Origin: Paenibacillus massiliensis subsp. panacisoli DSM 21345
GTDB taxonomy: Bacteria > Bacillota > Bacilli > Paenibacillales > Paenibacillaceae
Assembly (NCBI RefSeq): GCF_000426545.1
Contig: NZ_AUFO01000009.1
Span: 62,001 to 126,000 of the forward strand
DNA: 64,000 nt
Reading direction: 5' to 3'
Made by a program: the position numbers and the translations under genes. Below, one piece after another: positions 56,059 to 64,000 of the stretch (within the stretch, counting starts at the first letter, position 1; each line of letters opens with the position of its first letter). The notes beneath the pieces were generated by a model. That model worked only from the letters and a program-made list of their open reading frames with translations, was not told where the DNA came from and ran no database searches.

Positions 56059-57561
56059 TTAAGTTCTCTCCTGCAAAATACGCTCAGCCACCAACTGGCC
56101 AGATAACGCAACAATGGGTGTCCCGCCTCCGGGATGCGTCGTCCCCCCGACATACCACAGCCCCTCTACATCGCGACTTCTGTTCCCGGGTCTTGCGAAG
56201 GTCTGTCGGACTGAATTGGAGGAAATGCCATAGATCGCTCCCCGATGTGCATAAGTATCAGCCGCGAGCCGCTCCGGGGTATAGCTCAGCAGCACATCAG
56301 CATGCTCCAAGCCGTCGATTCCACATGCCGCCAGTCTGCGTAGCAGTCGAGCTCGATAAGCCTCTGCTTCCTGCTCCCAGTTCCAATGTGCTGATACATA
56401 CGGGGCATTGGTCAGTATGAACAAGTTACTCCCGTCTGGAGGTGCAAGTCCGGCCTCGGAGTAGCCCGAATAGCAAATATATATGGTAGGGTCCACTGGT
56501 GGCTGCTTCTGGACAAATATGGACTCGAATTCCTGCTCATAGTTCTCCGGGAAGAAGACCGTATGATGGCGTAGCAGCTCATATTGCCTGGGAATCCCCG
56601 CTAACGTCACGAAGCCAGACAACGAGGGCTCATACCCGGCTATTCTGGCATCGCTCATTGATGGACGCTCTGACGAGGCCAACAGCCTTGAATTCACAGA
56701 TAGTACATCTCCGTTCGCAATGACCAGCGAGGAAGGGTAGAAGCCGACTGTCGTCTCGACGCCCTGTATTTTTCCATTTCCGACCACAATCCGCTCCACC
56801 TCGGTTCCGGTCATGATCTCTACCCCACACTCCATAGCCAGCTGCTCCAGCCCGTCGACCAGTGCCGAGGTCCCACCCCTTACACCATACACGCCAAGGT
56901 CTCCCTCCAGATGGGCCATCATGGCGAAGATAGACGGTGACTGATAGGGGGATGAGCCCACATAGGTGGCATATCTTCCGAACATCGCAAGCGTATGAGG
57001 ATGGCTAAAATATCGGCGCAGCAGCTTGTGCAGGGTCAGCCACGGACGAACCCGAAGCAAGCCGCGAAGCATACCCATATTCAGCTTGTCACGCGGCCCC
57101 AACAGCAGCTTATGTAAGAAACGTGCGTCCGCCTCCCGATACAGCGCTGCCGCCTCTTGCATGAAGGCATCATAGCGCTGTGCATCGGCAGTACTGTAGG
57201 ACGCAATCTGCTCCTTCATCCACACCCGGTCCTTGCTGAGGTCCACAATCGTCCCATCCGCGAATATATTTCGCGTGCGTGGCTCCAATTCATACAGCTC
57301 ACAGTAATCCTCCAGCCTTGCACCTGCCGAAGCAAATACTGCGCGGAAGGCATCAGGCATCGTTATCGTACTCGGACCGCGATCAAAATAATACCCCTCC
57401 AGCTCCACACGCTGTAGCTTGCCGCCCACTCGTGGCTGCTTCTCCAGCAGCTTCACAGGGACACCTCCGGCTGCAAGTCTGATGGCACACGACAATCCAC
57501 CGATGCCACCACCGATGACGATAGCTCCCGCAGACCTTCCAGACATAACTCCGTCACTCAT
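56059..57561 (-). CDS. CrtI-family carotenoid oxidase/desaturase (third copy, last gene of crt operon)
   Basis: FAD-dependent enzyme of 500 residues. The dinucleotide fold is AIVIGGGIGGLSCAIRLAAGG, followed by VGGKLQRVELEGYYFDRGPS. The C-terminal FAD motif is YVGGTTHPGGGTPIVALSG. In C30 carotenoid clusters the downstream CrtI-like gene is often CrtP (CrtNb), which oxidises the terminal methyl of diaponeurosporene; this may be that enzyme, but desaturation cannot be excluded. ATG 57561 overlaps the glycosyltransferase stop as ATGA. An earlier ATG (57570) is also in frame. Confidence 0.85.
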   Translation of the reverse strand: MSDGVMSGRSAGAIVIGGGIGGLSCAIRLAAGGVPVKLLEKQPRVGGKLQRVELEGYYFDRGPSTITMPDAFRAVFASAGARLEDYCELYELEPRTRNIFADGTIVDLSKDRVWMKEQIASYSTADAQRYDAFMQEAAALYREADARFLHKLLLGPRDKLNMGMLRGLLRVRPWLTLHKLLRRYFSHPHTLAMFGRYATYVGSSPYQSPSIFAMMAHLEGDLGVYGVRGGTSALVDGLEQLAMECGVEIMTGTEVERIVVGNGKIQGVETTVGFYPSSLVIANGDVLSVNSRLLASSERPSMSDARIAGYEPSLSGFVTLAGIPRQYELLRHHTVFFPENYEQEFESIFVQKQPPVDPTIYICYSGYSEAGLAPPDGSNLFILTNAPYVSAHWNWEQEAEAYRARLLRRLAACGIDGLEHADVLLSYTPERLAADTYAHRGAIYGISSNSVRQTFARPGNRSRDVEGLWYVGGTTHPGGGTPIVALSGQLVAERILQERT

Positions 57562-58775
57562 GAATACCATCTACCTTTCCAGTAATAGCCCTTGCCCGAA
57601 GCAGCTCCATACCAAGATCGGATGGCAATCAGCAATAATCCGATAATGGATAGCGGCAAGAGCGCCGCATGCCATAAGGGCTGGCCTCCTGCCGCTCTGT
57701 CAGCTGTGCGTTTGATCGCCATTCCCAGAAGAACAGCAGCCAGAGATACGCCAGCCAGAGTCGATTCTCCTAAAACCACAGCCCCTCCCAGTATTAGCAC
57801 AGGGATGAGATACATTACGCTGTAGCTTAGAATTAACAGGACCAGCAGCCAGGGCTTCCTGCCAATTCCGTCATATACATTTTTGGTGAAGCCATTCCAC
57901 ACCTCTGCAGCATTACAGTACATCCGCATATGAACATGAGTGAACACTGAAGCAAGCGTGACCGGATGCCCGGCTCGCTTGACTGCACGGGCGAGACTCA
58001 TATCATCCACCATCGCAGCCCGAATAGCCTCGTGTCCACCAGCTGCCGAATAGCTGTCCCTGTGAATTAGCAGGAAGGCTCCCATAGCTGCAACGAACAA
58101 CGGTGAGCGCGAATGCTTGATCAGGACTATGGGAAGGTGGCAAATAATCGTGAACATCATCATTGGCACAATCAGTCTCTCCAGACAGGTCATGGTCACT
58201 TGACGCGGAAAGCCTGTGATCAAACCCTTGCCTTGATCCATTGCTGTCCGCAGAGCGGCTTGCAGAGCATCCGGCGCTAGACGCACATCCGCATCCAGAA
58301 ATAACAGCCAAGTGCCCTGTGCCGCAGTCGCCAGTTGATGACAGGCATAAGATTTGCCAAGCCAGCCCCCGGGAGGCTCTGCTCCCTGAAGCATGCGGAT
58401 GCTCAGCGATGAATCGTCCACACTTGCTGTAGTCTGGCGGGCAATGCATTCCTCTACAAGCGCAGCAGTAGCATCCTCCGACCTGTCATTCAAGATAAGT
58501 AGCTCCAGTGTGATTCCTTGACGATCGCATGACAGTACATGCTCCAGACAGGCCTGAATATGGGACTCTTCATTTCGGGCAGGAATCAGAATGGATAATA
58601 CAGGCTTCCCAGAGGACTCCCTAGCCTCGAATCTAAGGCTGTCTGCATTCAAGCCATCCGACTGCCCCAGTACAGGTAGGACAGATGCATTCCAGAGGGC
58701 AAAGCCCCATTGCAGGAGCAGAGCACAGCCAATGACCAGCAGGATAACCATGCACCCCTCTACTAGCGGTTCCAT
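57558..58775 (-). CDS. GT2-family glycosyltransferase (carotenoid glucosyltransferase, CrtQ-like)
   Basis: Membrane-bound glycosyltransferase of 405 residues. One N-terminal helix (about 8-27) precedes the GT-A domain: LSILIPARNEESHIQACLEH, ILNDRSEDAT, LFLDADVRLAPDAL and DDMSLARAVKRAGH. Three or four C-terminal helices follow. Operon position between an acyltransferase and a CrtI-like oxidase matches CrtQ, which glucosylates the carotenoid carboxylate in staphyloxanthin synthesis. Start ATG 58775 overlaps the acyltransferase gene by 13 bp, with AAGGTG as RBS. Confidence 0.85.
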   Translation of the reverse strand: MEPLVEGCMVILLVIGCALLLQWGFALWNASVLPVLGQSDGLNADSLRFEARESSGKPVLSILIPARNEESHIQACLEHVLSCDRQGITLELLILNDRSEDATAALVEECIARQTTASVDDSSLSIRMLQGAEPPGGWLGKSYACHQLATAAQGTWLLFLDADVRLAPDALQAALRTAMDQGKGLITGFPRQVTMTCLERLIVPMMMFTIICHLPIVLIKHSRSPLFVAAMGAFLLIHRDSYSAAGGHEAIRAAMVDDMSLARAVKRAGHPVTLASVFTHVHMRMYCNAAEVWNGFTKNVYDGIGRKPWLLVLLILSYSVMYLIPVLILGGAVVLGESTLAGVSLAAVLLGMAIKRTADRAAGGQPLWHAALLPLSIIGLLLIAIRSWYGAASGKGYYWKGRWYS

Positions 58776-59536
58776 GGTATCACCTTAGCTCTGCATTTGC
58801 TGTAAATCTCACTGATGGATTGCCCCGTTGGAAGCAATTGAATGTAATTCGGGTCCGACTCCGACGCAGCACCCAGCGACTGGACGAATTCAAGTCGATG
58901 CCGGTCCAACTGCCTCTGTAACACAGATTTCAGCAGGTCAACACTTTCCCGGCTCGTCATGCTCCTCCATGTATCGTTCGGAGGGCGCAGCCCTTCACCG
59001 AAGCGAAGAGTCACCTCTGGACGATCATGCTGAAGTAGCCCATGATAGGCGGTGACGGGCACCACGAGTGTACTCGGAGCCTGCTGCAGAATTACAGCCA
59101 CCCCCCGCTTGAACTCCAGCGGTCCGGCATCCGCATGCGTGATTGTACCTTGTGGATAGATCAGTACACGGTGGCCTTGGTTCAACAGCCCAGCCGTATA
59201 TTTGAAGCTTGATCGAATATCGGACACCCGTTCACGATCAATTGAATACGCCCCGAGCCGCCGAAAAAAACGAAAGGAGGACAGCTGTCGTTCCTCCATC
59301 ATGACATAATATTGCGCCCAATCTGCATGGGACAAACGCTGGATAGCATGATAGAACCATAGGCCATCCCACCAAGAGCTATGGTTCATTATATAGAGCA
59401 CAGGTCTGCTACCAGCGATATCTGGATCGGGCGATCCTGCAGCCGCTACCGAGCGGAAGGCGCGTCGCAGCAAATACCACTCGTTATATCGGCGGAAGAT
59501 CTTGTGGAACTGTCGTGATTTAGCGGCGGCGATCAT
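58763..59536 (-). CDS. PlsC-type acyltransferase (carotenoid glycoside acylation)
   Basis: Acyltransferase of 257 residues. The catalytic HX4D motif is NHSSWWDG, and the second motif is YPQGT. In this operon it most likely esterifies the sugar of a carotenoid glycoside with a fatty acid, the job of CrtO in staphyloxanthin synthesis; phospholipid acylation is the alternative. ATG 59536 overlaps the CruF-like stop (ATGA) with AAGGGAG 9 nt upstream; a longer frame from 59596 is not supported. Confidence 0.83.
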   Translation of the reverse strand: MIAAAKSRQFHKIFRRYNEWYLLRRAFRSVAAAGSPDPDIAGSRPVLYIMNHSSWWDGLWFYHAIQRLSHADWAQYYVMMEERQLSSFRFFRRLGAYSIDRERVSDIRSSFKYTAGLLNQGHRVLIYPQGTITHADAGPLEFKRGVAVILQQAPSTLVVPVTAYHGLLQHDRPEVTLRFGEGLRPPNDTWRSMTSRESVDLLKSVLQRQLDRHRLEFVQSLGAASESDPNYIQLLPTGQSISEIYSKCRAKVIPWNR

Positions 59537-60261
59537 ATCTTTCGACTCCCTTCCGCGAGCAACATACCGAGCACCATCACCAACCCGCACCACCACAAGC
59601 CTGCCTGAAGCCCAAGGACGCCGAACATCAGCAGTATCAGCTGATACAGTCTCACGGCTCGTAGGTCCCGACGAGCATCTGGCTGCAAGGCTGGCAGTAT
59701 CAGTGAGAGCAGCCCACCTACAATGAACCAGGCTGCAAAATTACTGAGGGGCACCCCATAGAACCCGCCTGCCGCCTCCCAGGACCAGAAGCCCCGCAGA
59801 TGGGCCACGGGATCAAGCACCAGATCCAGAAGCACTGCCAAGGCTGCGGTAAGCAAGGCTCTAATCCATAGATTAGAACGGCCCCTTGGAAGCCTGCTCG
59901 CCAGAAGCGCCCCACTACATACCACGCCAATCCAGGCAAAGCCCAGCGTCACAGGAACGCCGAACAGATGCCAGCCCAGAATACGTGAATATTCATATTG
60001 ACCGAATGGCCAGCCTGTATGCACCCCCAGCCATTCGACGGACATTCCTCCAGTCCAGATCACGGCCACTGCAAGCCAGGTATGACCTCTTCGCCAGCAT
60101 TTGACTGACTGGTCGGACAGTGTGAACACCAGAGATAGCGCATATAGGCCGTAGAATACGAGAAACAGTCCATTTGAAAATTGCAGTACATCTGGTACAC
60201 CAATCGTCCACAGCAACAATGTACCTATGGCATACCATGCCCAAAATACGATATGAATCAT
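59533..60261 (-). CDS. CruF-like carotenoid biosynthesis membrane protein
   Basis: Membrane protein of 242 residues with about seven helices, of the Caroten_synth (CruF/DUF422) family. The family signature is visible: EWLGVHTGWPFGQYEYSRIL followed by LFGVPVTLGFAWIGV, and LDLVLDPVAHLRGFWSWE. Known members hydrate the psi end of carotenes at C-1,2. That would give this organism a tertiary-hydroxylated carotenoid. ATG 60261 is one base after the synthase stop (TGAGATG); an upstream in-frame ATG at 60306 lies inside the synthase gene. Exact reaction on a C30 chain is not known to me. Confidence 0.85.
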   Translation of the reverse strand: MIHIVFWAWYAIGTLLLWTIGVPDVLQFSNGLFLVFYGLYALSLVFTLSDQSVKCWRRGHTWLAVAVIWTGGMSVEWLGVHTGWPFGQYEYSRILGWHLFGVPVTLGFAWIGVVCSGALLASRLPRGRSNLWIRALLTAALAVLLDLVLDPVAHLRGFWSWEAAGGFYGVPLSNFAAWFIVGGLLSLILPALQPDARRDLRAVRLYQLILLMFGVLGLQAGLWWCGLVMVLGMLLAEGSRKI

Positions 60262-60262
60262 C

Positions 60263-61153
60263 TCAGGACACCGCTGTTGAAGCGGCCTCCATGACATGCG
60301 CATCATATTGCGCCAGGATGAGTCCGAACATCATATGCTTATCCTCGTCGCTGACGAAGGCCCGCTTCGTATACACATCATAATCGTTATCCTCAATAGC
60401 ATTAAGTATGGAAGCGTAGAAGGTGGCAGCCAGTTCTACAGCCATCCCGCTAGCTGGCGGGTATGACTCTACATCGGCCAGTCCCTCCTGGAACCAGTTC
60501 AATGCTATCCCCTTCAATTCACCGAGCATCGCTTTGAAGTCAGAGCTGATCTCACCACGCAGCCATGCCGCCTCAGAGTAACCATGCTTCTGCATAAGCT
60601 CCAGTGGAATATAACGGCGTCCGCGGTCACGATCCTCCCCGACGTCACGCATGATATTGACGATCTGCATTGCCTTGCCCAGCCGGATTCCCGCTTCGAC
60701 AGCAGCCTCACTTCGATCCTCTCGCAGTACAGGCAGCAGCATCTCTCCGACTGTACCGGCTACCAGATAGCAGTAATCCTCCAATTGCTCCATCGAATCA
60801 TAGTGCGTCACAGACAGATCACGCAATTGGCCATCCATCTGCGACAGGAACGGCTGCTGATCCAGCTGCGGGAAGGTCACGAACAGCCAGCGAAGTGCAG
60901 GCCAGATAAAGTGTCCTTCTGCTCGGTCGAGCTGCATAAAATGCTCTCTTAGCTCATAAATGGAATATGGTGAGCGCTCCGGCTCATCTACACTATCATC
61001 AATCATCCGGCAAAAGGCATAAATCACATACACGGCTTCCTTCCGTGGTGAGGGTAGCCCGCTAAATGCGTGATAAAAAGACGAAGAGCCCTTGCGAATC
61101 ATCTGCTCACATGAATGGAATACGGATTCCAGCATCATCTCCGGGTGTGTCAT
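60263..61153 (-). CDS. crtM: Squalene/phytoene synthase family enzyme (dehydrosqualene synthase type)
   Basis: Prenyl condensing enzyme of 296 residues joining two farnesyl diphosphates (C30) or two geranylgeranyl diphosphates (C40). Both Mg motifs are intact: DDSVD at 52-56 and NIMRDVGED with Asp170 and Asp174. The clustering with CrtN/CrtP-like, glycosyl- and acyltransferase genes points to C30 (CrtM). The sequence alone does not prove chain length. ATG 61153 shares one base with the preceding stop (TAATG) and has AGGAG 8 nt upstream. Confidence 0.9.
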   Translation of the reverse strand: MTHPEMMLESVFHSCEQMIRKGSSSFYHAFSGLPSPRKEAVYVIYAFCRMIDDSVDEPERSPYSIYELREHFMQLDRAEGHFIWPALRWLFVTFPQLDQQPFLSQMDGQLRDLSVTHYDSMEQLEDYCYLVAGTVGEMLLPVLREDRSEAAVEAGIRLGKAMQIVNIMRDVGEDRDRGRRYIPLELMQKHGYSEAAWLRGEISSDFKAMLGELKGIALNWFQEGLADVESYPPASGMAVELAATFYASILNAIEDNDYDVYTKRAFVSDEDKHMMFGLILAQYDAHVMEAASTAVS

Positions 61154-62607
61154 TATTCCAACTCCTTTATCAGTTGATTAACGGCCATTCTGGCCCCTTG
61201 CATGACGATCGGCACACCTCCGCCTGGATGGACAGATGCCCCCGCAGCAGCCAAGCGCCGAATAGGAAATGGTCGCTGCTGCGGTCTGTAGACACCAGAC
61301 TGCCATAATACCGGGGCGATACCGAAGCTGCCTCCACCATAGAGACCATCGCGCTCTGCCTCCAGTGGCGTACGAATCTTCAGCCATTTCACGGACTGTC
61401 TCAGACCGTCAAAGCCTCTCACCTCTGCGCTTGCAATGACCCGTTCAGCCAATGCCTCAGCTCCTTCCTCCCAGAACATATCTGTGCTGTTCGGGACAGG
61501 AATCAGGAAATATAGTACACTCTCCCCGGCAGGAGCCGCATTCGAATCAAGGGCTGCGGGATTAAACACATAGAACGACGGATCTTCCGGCAGCTGCGAA
61601 TGGCGGAACACCTGCTTCAGATTGGCCTGAAGACTCTGCGGCAGGAAAAATTGATGGGTCAGCATCTTCTCCCAGCGTCGATTCGCGCCAATATACAGCA
61701 AGACGCAGCCAGAAGATGGACGGAACCTTCTCTTTGCCGGAAATGTCCCGGCATCAAGTAGATTGTGAATATTCGGAAAGTCGCCATTGTACAGCACACC
61801 ATCATAGGCTTCCGTCTCTGACCCGCTGGTCAGTCCACGGCATACGCCATCCACTACAGATAGACTTTGCACCTCTGTATGGAGTCGGAACGTGACGCCT
61901 CTCCTCTTCAATTCTTCACCTAGAATAGCTGGCAATGAAGCATATCCGCCCTCTAGCATCCATACACCGTATGCATGCTCAGCATAGGGCAGAAGAGAGT
62001 AAATACCAGGTGTCGAGAAAGGCGCCCCTCCAATGTATAGACTTTGGAGAGAATAGGCATCCTTCATCTGTTCGGTACGGAAATAGTCACCGATTACGCC
62101 ACGCATGCTCTTGTAGGCCTTCAGCCTGCGCAGTAAGGATAGTCGTTCACGCGTAAAGAATGAGCGATAGCTCGGGAAATCCTGTTCGAGTATGGAAGCA
62201 CGACCGGCTGGAAATAGCTCTGACATATCTGCCATGAATCGTCGAAAGCCAGCGGCCTCTCCTGGAAATATCTGCTCCAGCTCCTCTGCCTGATGCTCCG
62301 TGTCTCTATACTTGGTCATGATTCGCCCATCGGCATAGTGGATGCGATAGAGTGGATCACAAGGTATAAAACGAAGGCTTTCGCGGCTCATACCCGCTTG
62401 CTCCAGGATCTCGTGAATAACCTCAGGCAACAACACAATCGTAGGCCCTTGATCGATCTGGTAGTGACCATCCGATTCATAGGCAATTCGGCCCCCAAGA
62501 CGATCAGACCGCTCATACACGGTAACCTCGTAGCCTCTATGACTTAGCAACAATGCACTGGTCAATCCGCCAATGCCTGATCCAACAACCGCTATACGTT
62601 TGCTCAT
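61153..62607 (-). CDS. CrtI-family carotenoid desaturase (second copy)
   Basis: FAD enzyme of 484 residues: IAVVGSGIGGLTSALLLSHRG at the N-terminus, LGGRIAYESDGHYQIDQGPT, and the C-terminal GASVHPGGGVPIVMQGARM. It is distinct from the other two copies. It may do further desaturation or act as the terminal oxidase. Its ATG overlaps the upstream desaturase stop by 4 bp and its stop shares a base with crtM, so the genes are translated as a chain. Confidence 0.87.
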   Translation of the reverse strand: MSKRIAVVGSGIGGLTSALLLSHRGYEVTVYERSDRLGGRIAYESDGHYQIDQGPTIVLLPEVIHEILEQAGMSRESLRFIPCDPLYRIHYADGRIMTKYRDTEHQAEELEQIFPGEAAGFRRFMADMSELFPAGRASILEQDFPSYRSFFTRERLSLLRRLKAYKSMRGVIGDYFRTEQMKDAYSLQSLYIGGAPFSTPGIYSLLPYAEHAYGVWMLEGGYASLPAILGEELKRRGVTFRLHTEVQSLSVVDGVCRGLTSGSETEAYDGVLYNGDFPNIHNLLDAGTFPAKRRFRPSSGCVLLYIGANRRWEKMLTHQFFLPQSLQANLKQVFRHSQLPEDPSFYVFNPAALDSNAAPAGESVLYFLIPVPNSTDMFWEEGAEALAERVIASAEVRGFDGLRQSVKWLKIRTPLEAERDGLYGGGSFGIAPVLWQSGVYRPQQRPFPIRRLAAAGASVHPGGGVPIVMQGARMAVNQLIKELE

Positions 62608-64000
62608 AAGCTCTGCCTCGTATCTGCTGCACTGTGCATGACGGTAGTGCGATGTCTATGACGCCGATCCTCGCGCTCGATCAGATCCACGCTAATACGG
62701 GCAGACTCGAAGATGGTCGGCAGGCCGCTTCCCGGATGCGTACCCCCTCCAGCCAGCCATACTCCCTCTACTTCCTCGAATCGGTTGTGTGGTCGCAGTG
62801 CCATCATTTGTCCCAGATTATGCGCGAGGTTGAAGGTTGCTCCTTTATAGACATCCAGCTCGTTCTGCCACTCCAGCGGGGTCATATGATGGGCCACCTC
62901 GATCCGAGTCCGAAGATCGGCGAGCGCAGGAATGCGCTCCAGTCGAGCTAGCAGCTTTTCCAATACAGCGTCCCGTTCCCGGTCCCAGTCTACATCCGCT
63001 CCGAGATTCGGGACGGGCATCAATACATAGAGTGAAGACTTGCCAGCAGGAGCCAGCGTCGGGTCGAGCAGTGATGGATTGTGCACATAGATCGAAGGAT
63101 CTTCCGAGAGCCGCATATGCTTGGTAATGTCATCGACATTCTGGCGATAGTCCTCTGCAAAATGAACCGAATGGTGGGGAAGATCCACTGTGCCTTTAAT
63201 GCCTAGATACAGCATCACGGTCGAGAGTGAGAATTTCTTGCGTTCCATATGAGCTGGCGTGTACTTCCTCAGTACTCCAGGAGCGAACAGCTTCGTTACC
63301 GCCGTACCAAAATCAGCATTCACGACAACATGATCGGACTCCACTCGTTCTCCATTGTCCAGGATCAACCCGGTTGCTCTGCCCCGCTCTACTGTGACCT
63401 CCCGGACCCCGCAGCTGATATGAATAGCCCCTCCATACTCCTGGATGACCTTAGCCATAGCATCAAAGAGTGCATGCACACCCCCAATCGGGTGATAGAG
63501 ACCATAACGGTGCTCCATGAAGGACAGGATGGTGAAGGTGCCCGGACATTCCCACGGAGACATCCCCAAATATTTCGACTGAAAGGTGAAGGCCCAGCGA
63601 AGACGCTCATCCGTGAAGTATTTGGACAGCCGTCCGTAGACTGTATCGAGCGCATGCAACCTCGGCAGAGCGCGCAGCAGATCTGATCGCAGATAGTCGG
63701 TCCAGCCCGTGAAAGGTCTTCGTAGCAGAGGCGAGACACGGTCGAACTTCAACTGCTCCTCATGCATGAACCGCCTGTAGCCTTCCCCGTTACCCGGGAA
63801 CAGCTTCTCAATCTGTGCGACAGTCTGCTCCAGATCAGATGATGGTGTGAATACGGTATTTCCGAAATGCAAAGCATACAGAGGGTCGAGTCTCTTCAAA
63901 TCCACATAATCATGGACAGAGCGCCCGGCTGCTTCAAACAGCTCTTCCAATAAGGATGGCATCATCAAAAAAGTGGCTCCGCGGTCAAAGCGGTATTCCC
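62604..64000 (-). CDS. crtN: CrtN-type carotenoid desaturase, N-terminus outside window
   Basis: First visible gene of the carotenoid operon; 465 codons lie in the window and the reading frame continues past 64000. The readable part begins YRFDRGATFLMMPSLLEELF, which follows the FAD-binding N-terminus in this family. The C-terminal motif GGGTHPGSGLPTIFESARIS closely resembles Bacillus CrtN-type diapophytoene desaturases. It probably converts dehydrosqualene to diaponeurosporene or diapolycopene. An ATG at 63968 is inside the gene and not the start. Ends with a ~20-residue Arg/His-rich tail. Confidence 0.88.
   Translation of the reverse strand, partial: EYRFDRGATFLMMPSLLEELFEAAGRSVHDYVDLKRLDPLYALHFGNTVFTPSSDLEQTVAQIEKLFPGNGEGYRRFMHEEQLKFDRVSPLLRRPFTGWTDYLRSDLLRALPRLHALDTVYGRLSKYFTDERLRWAFTFQSKYLGMSPWECPGTFTILSFMEHRYGLYHPIGGVHALFDAMAKVIQEYGGAIHISCGVREVTVERGRATGLILDNGERVESDHVVVNADFGTAVTKLFAPGVLRKYTPAHMERKKFSLSTVMLYLGIKGTVDLPHHSVHFAEDYRQNVDDITKHMRLSEDPSIYVHNPSLLDPTLAPAGKSSLYVLMPVPNLGADVDWDRERDAVLEKLLARLERIPALADLRTRIEVAHHMTPLEWQNELDVYKGATFNLAHNLGQMMALRPHNRFEEVEGVWLAGGGTHPGSGLPTIFESARISVDLIEREDRRHRHRTTVMHSAADTRQSL

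Overview
The window looks like a chromosomal segment of an endospore-forming, flagellated, Gram-positive bacterium of the Paenibacillaceae, most likely Paenibacillus. It holds sporulation genes (spoIIID, spoIIQ, spoIID, spoIIR), a complete F-type ATP synthase operon, S-layer-homology (SLH) proteins with the SLH-anchoring gene csaB, and a Bacillus-like gene order. Strong purine-rich ribosome binding sites and many intrinsic terminators with long T-tracts fit this. No rRNA, tRNA, IS element, phage gene or CRISPR array was seen. Nearly everything is on the minus strand. The exceptions are the plus-strand glycosyltransferase near 51 kb and the rsgA-like/kinase operon at 53.5-56 kb.

Layout, left to right. 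1-1680: 5' part of an RND exporter. 1968-17134: cell-surface block with two large secreted SLH proteins, tagO, a tagA/wecG glycosyltransferase, csaB, a DUF5693 membrane protein, phosphoglucomutase and fabZ. 17326-24614: the conserved murA-spoIID-spoIIQ-spoIIID-mbl-flhO-flhP run, where I find candidate sigma-E and sigma-F promoters. 24841-35215: ywzB, the ATP synthase operon (atpZ-like, atpI, B, E, F, H, A, G, D, C), mnaA and upp. 35519-38546: a sugar ABC importer without its own ATPase. 38783-48126: glyA, ywlG, ywlE, mntP, ywlC, spoIIR, a RodA/FtsW-type SEDS gene, prmC and prfA. 48787-53289: ychF, a GNAT acetyltransferase, a GT4 glycosyltransferase behind a Pho-box-like promoter, and fni (type 2 IPP isomerase). 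53492-55958: an attenuator-controlled plus-strand operon of an RsgA-like ribosome GTPase and an APH-fold kinase. 56059-64000: a tightly overlapping carotenoid operon (three CrtI-family enzymes, CrtM-type synthase, CruF-like protein, acyltransferase, glycosyltransferase).

How the genes fit together. TagO, TagA, MnaA, CsaB and perhaps the DUF5693 protein would make a pyruvylated secondary cell-wall polysaccharide to which the two SLH proteins bind. Fni supplies isoprenoid precursor balance for the crt operon, whose synthase, desaturase, glycosyltransferase and acyltransferase set resembles staphyloxanthin-type pathways. MurA, Mbl and the SEDS protein serve wall growth. SpoIIR, SpoIIQ and SpoIID act at engulfment.

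The most unusual system is the 53.5-56 kb operon. A ~290-nt leader encodes a 10-residue peptide with a good ribosome binding site, followed by a perfect intrinsic terminator and a second long hairpin. The leader RBS, an anti-terminator strand and the terminator arm can form mutually exclusive pairings. This is the architecture of ribosome-stalling attenuators of antibiotic-resistance genes, but the genes controlled are an RsgA paralogue and an aminoglycoside-phosphotransferase-fold kinase. The drug response is inference; the architecture is visible.
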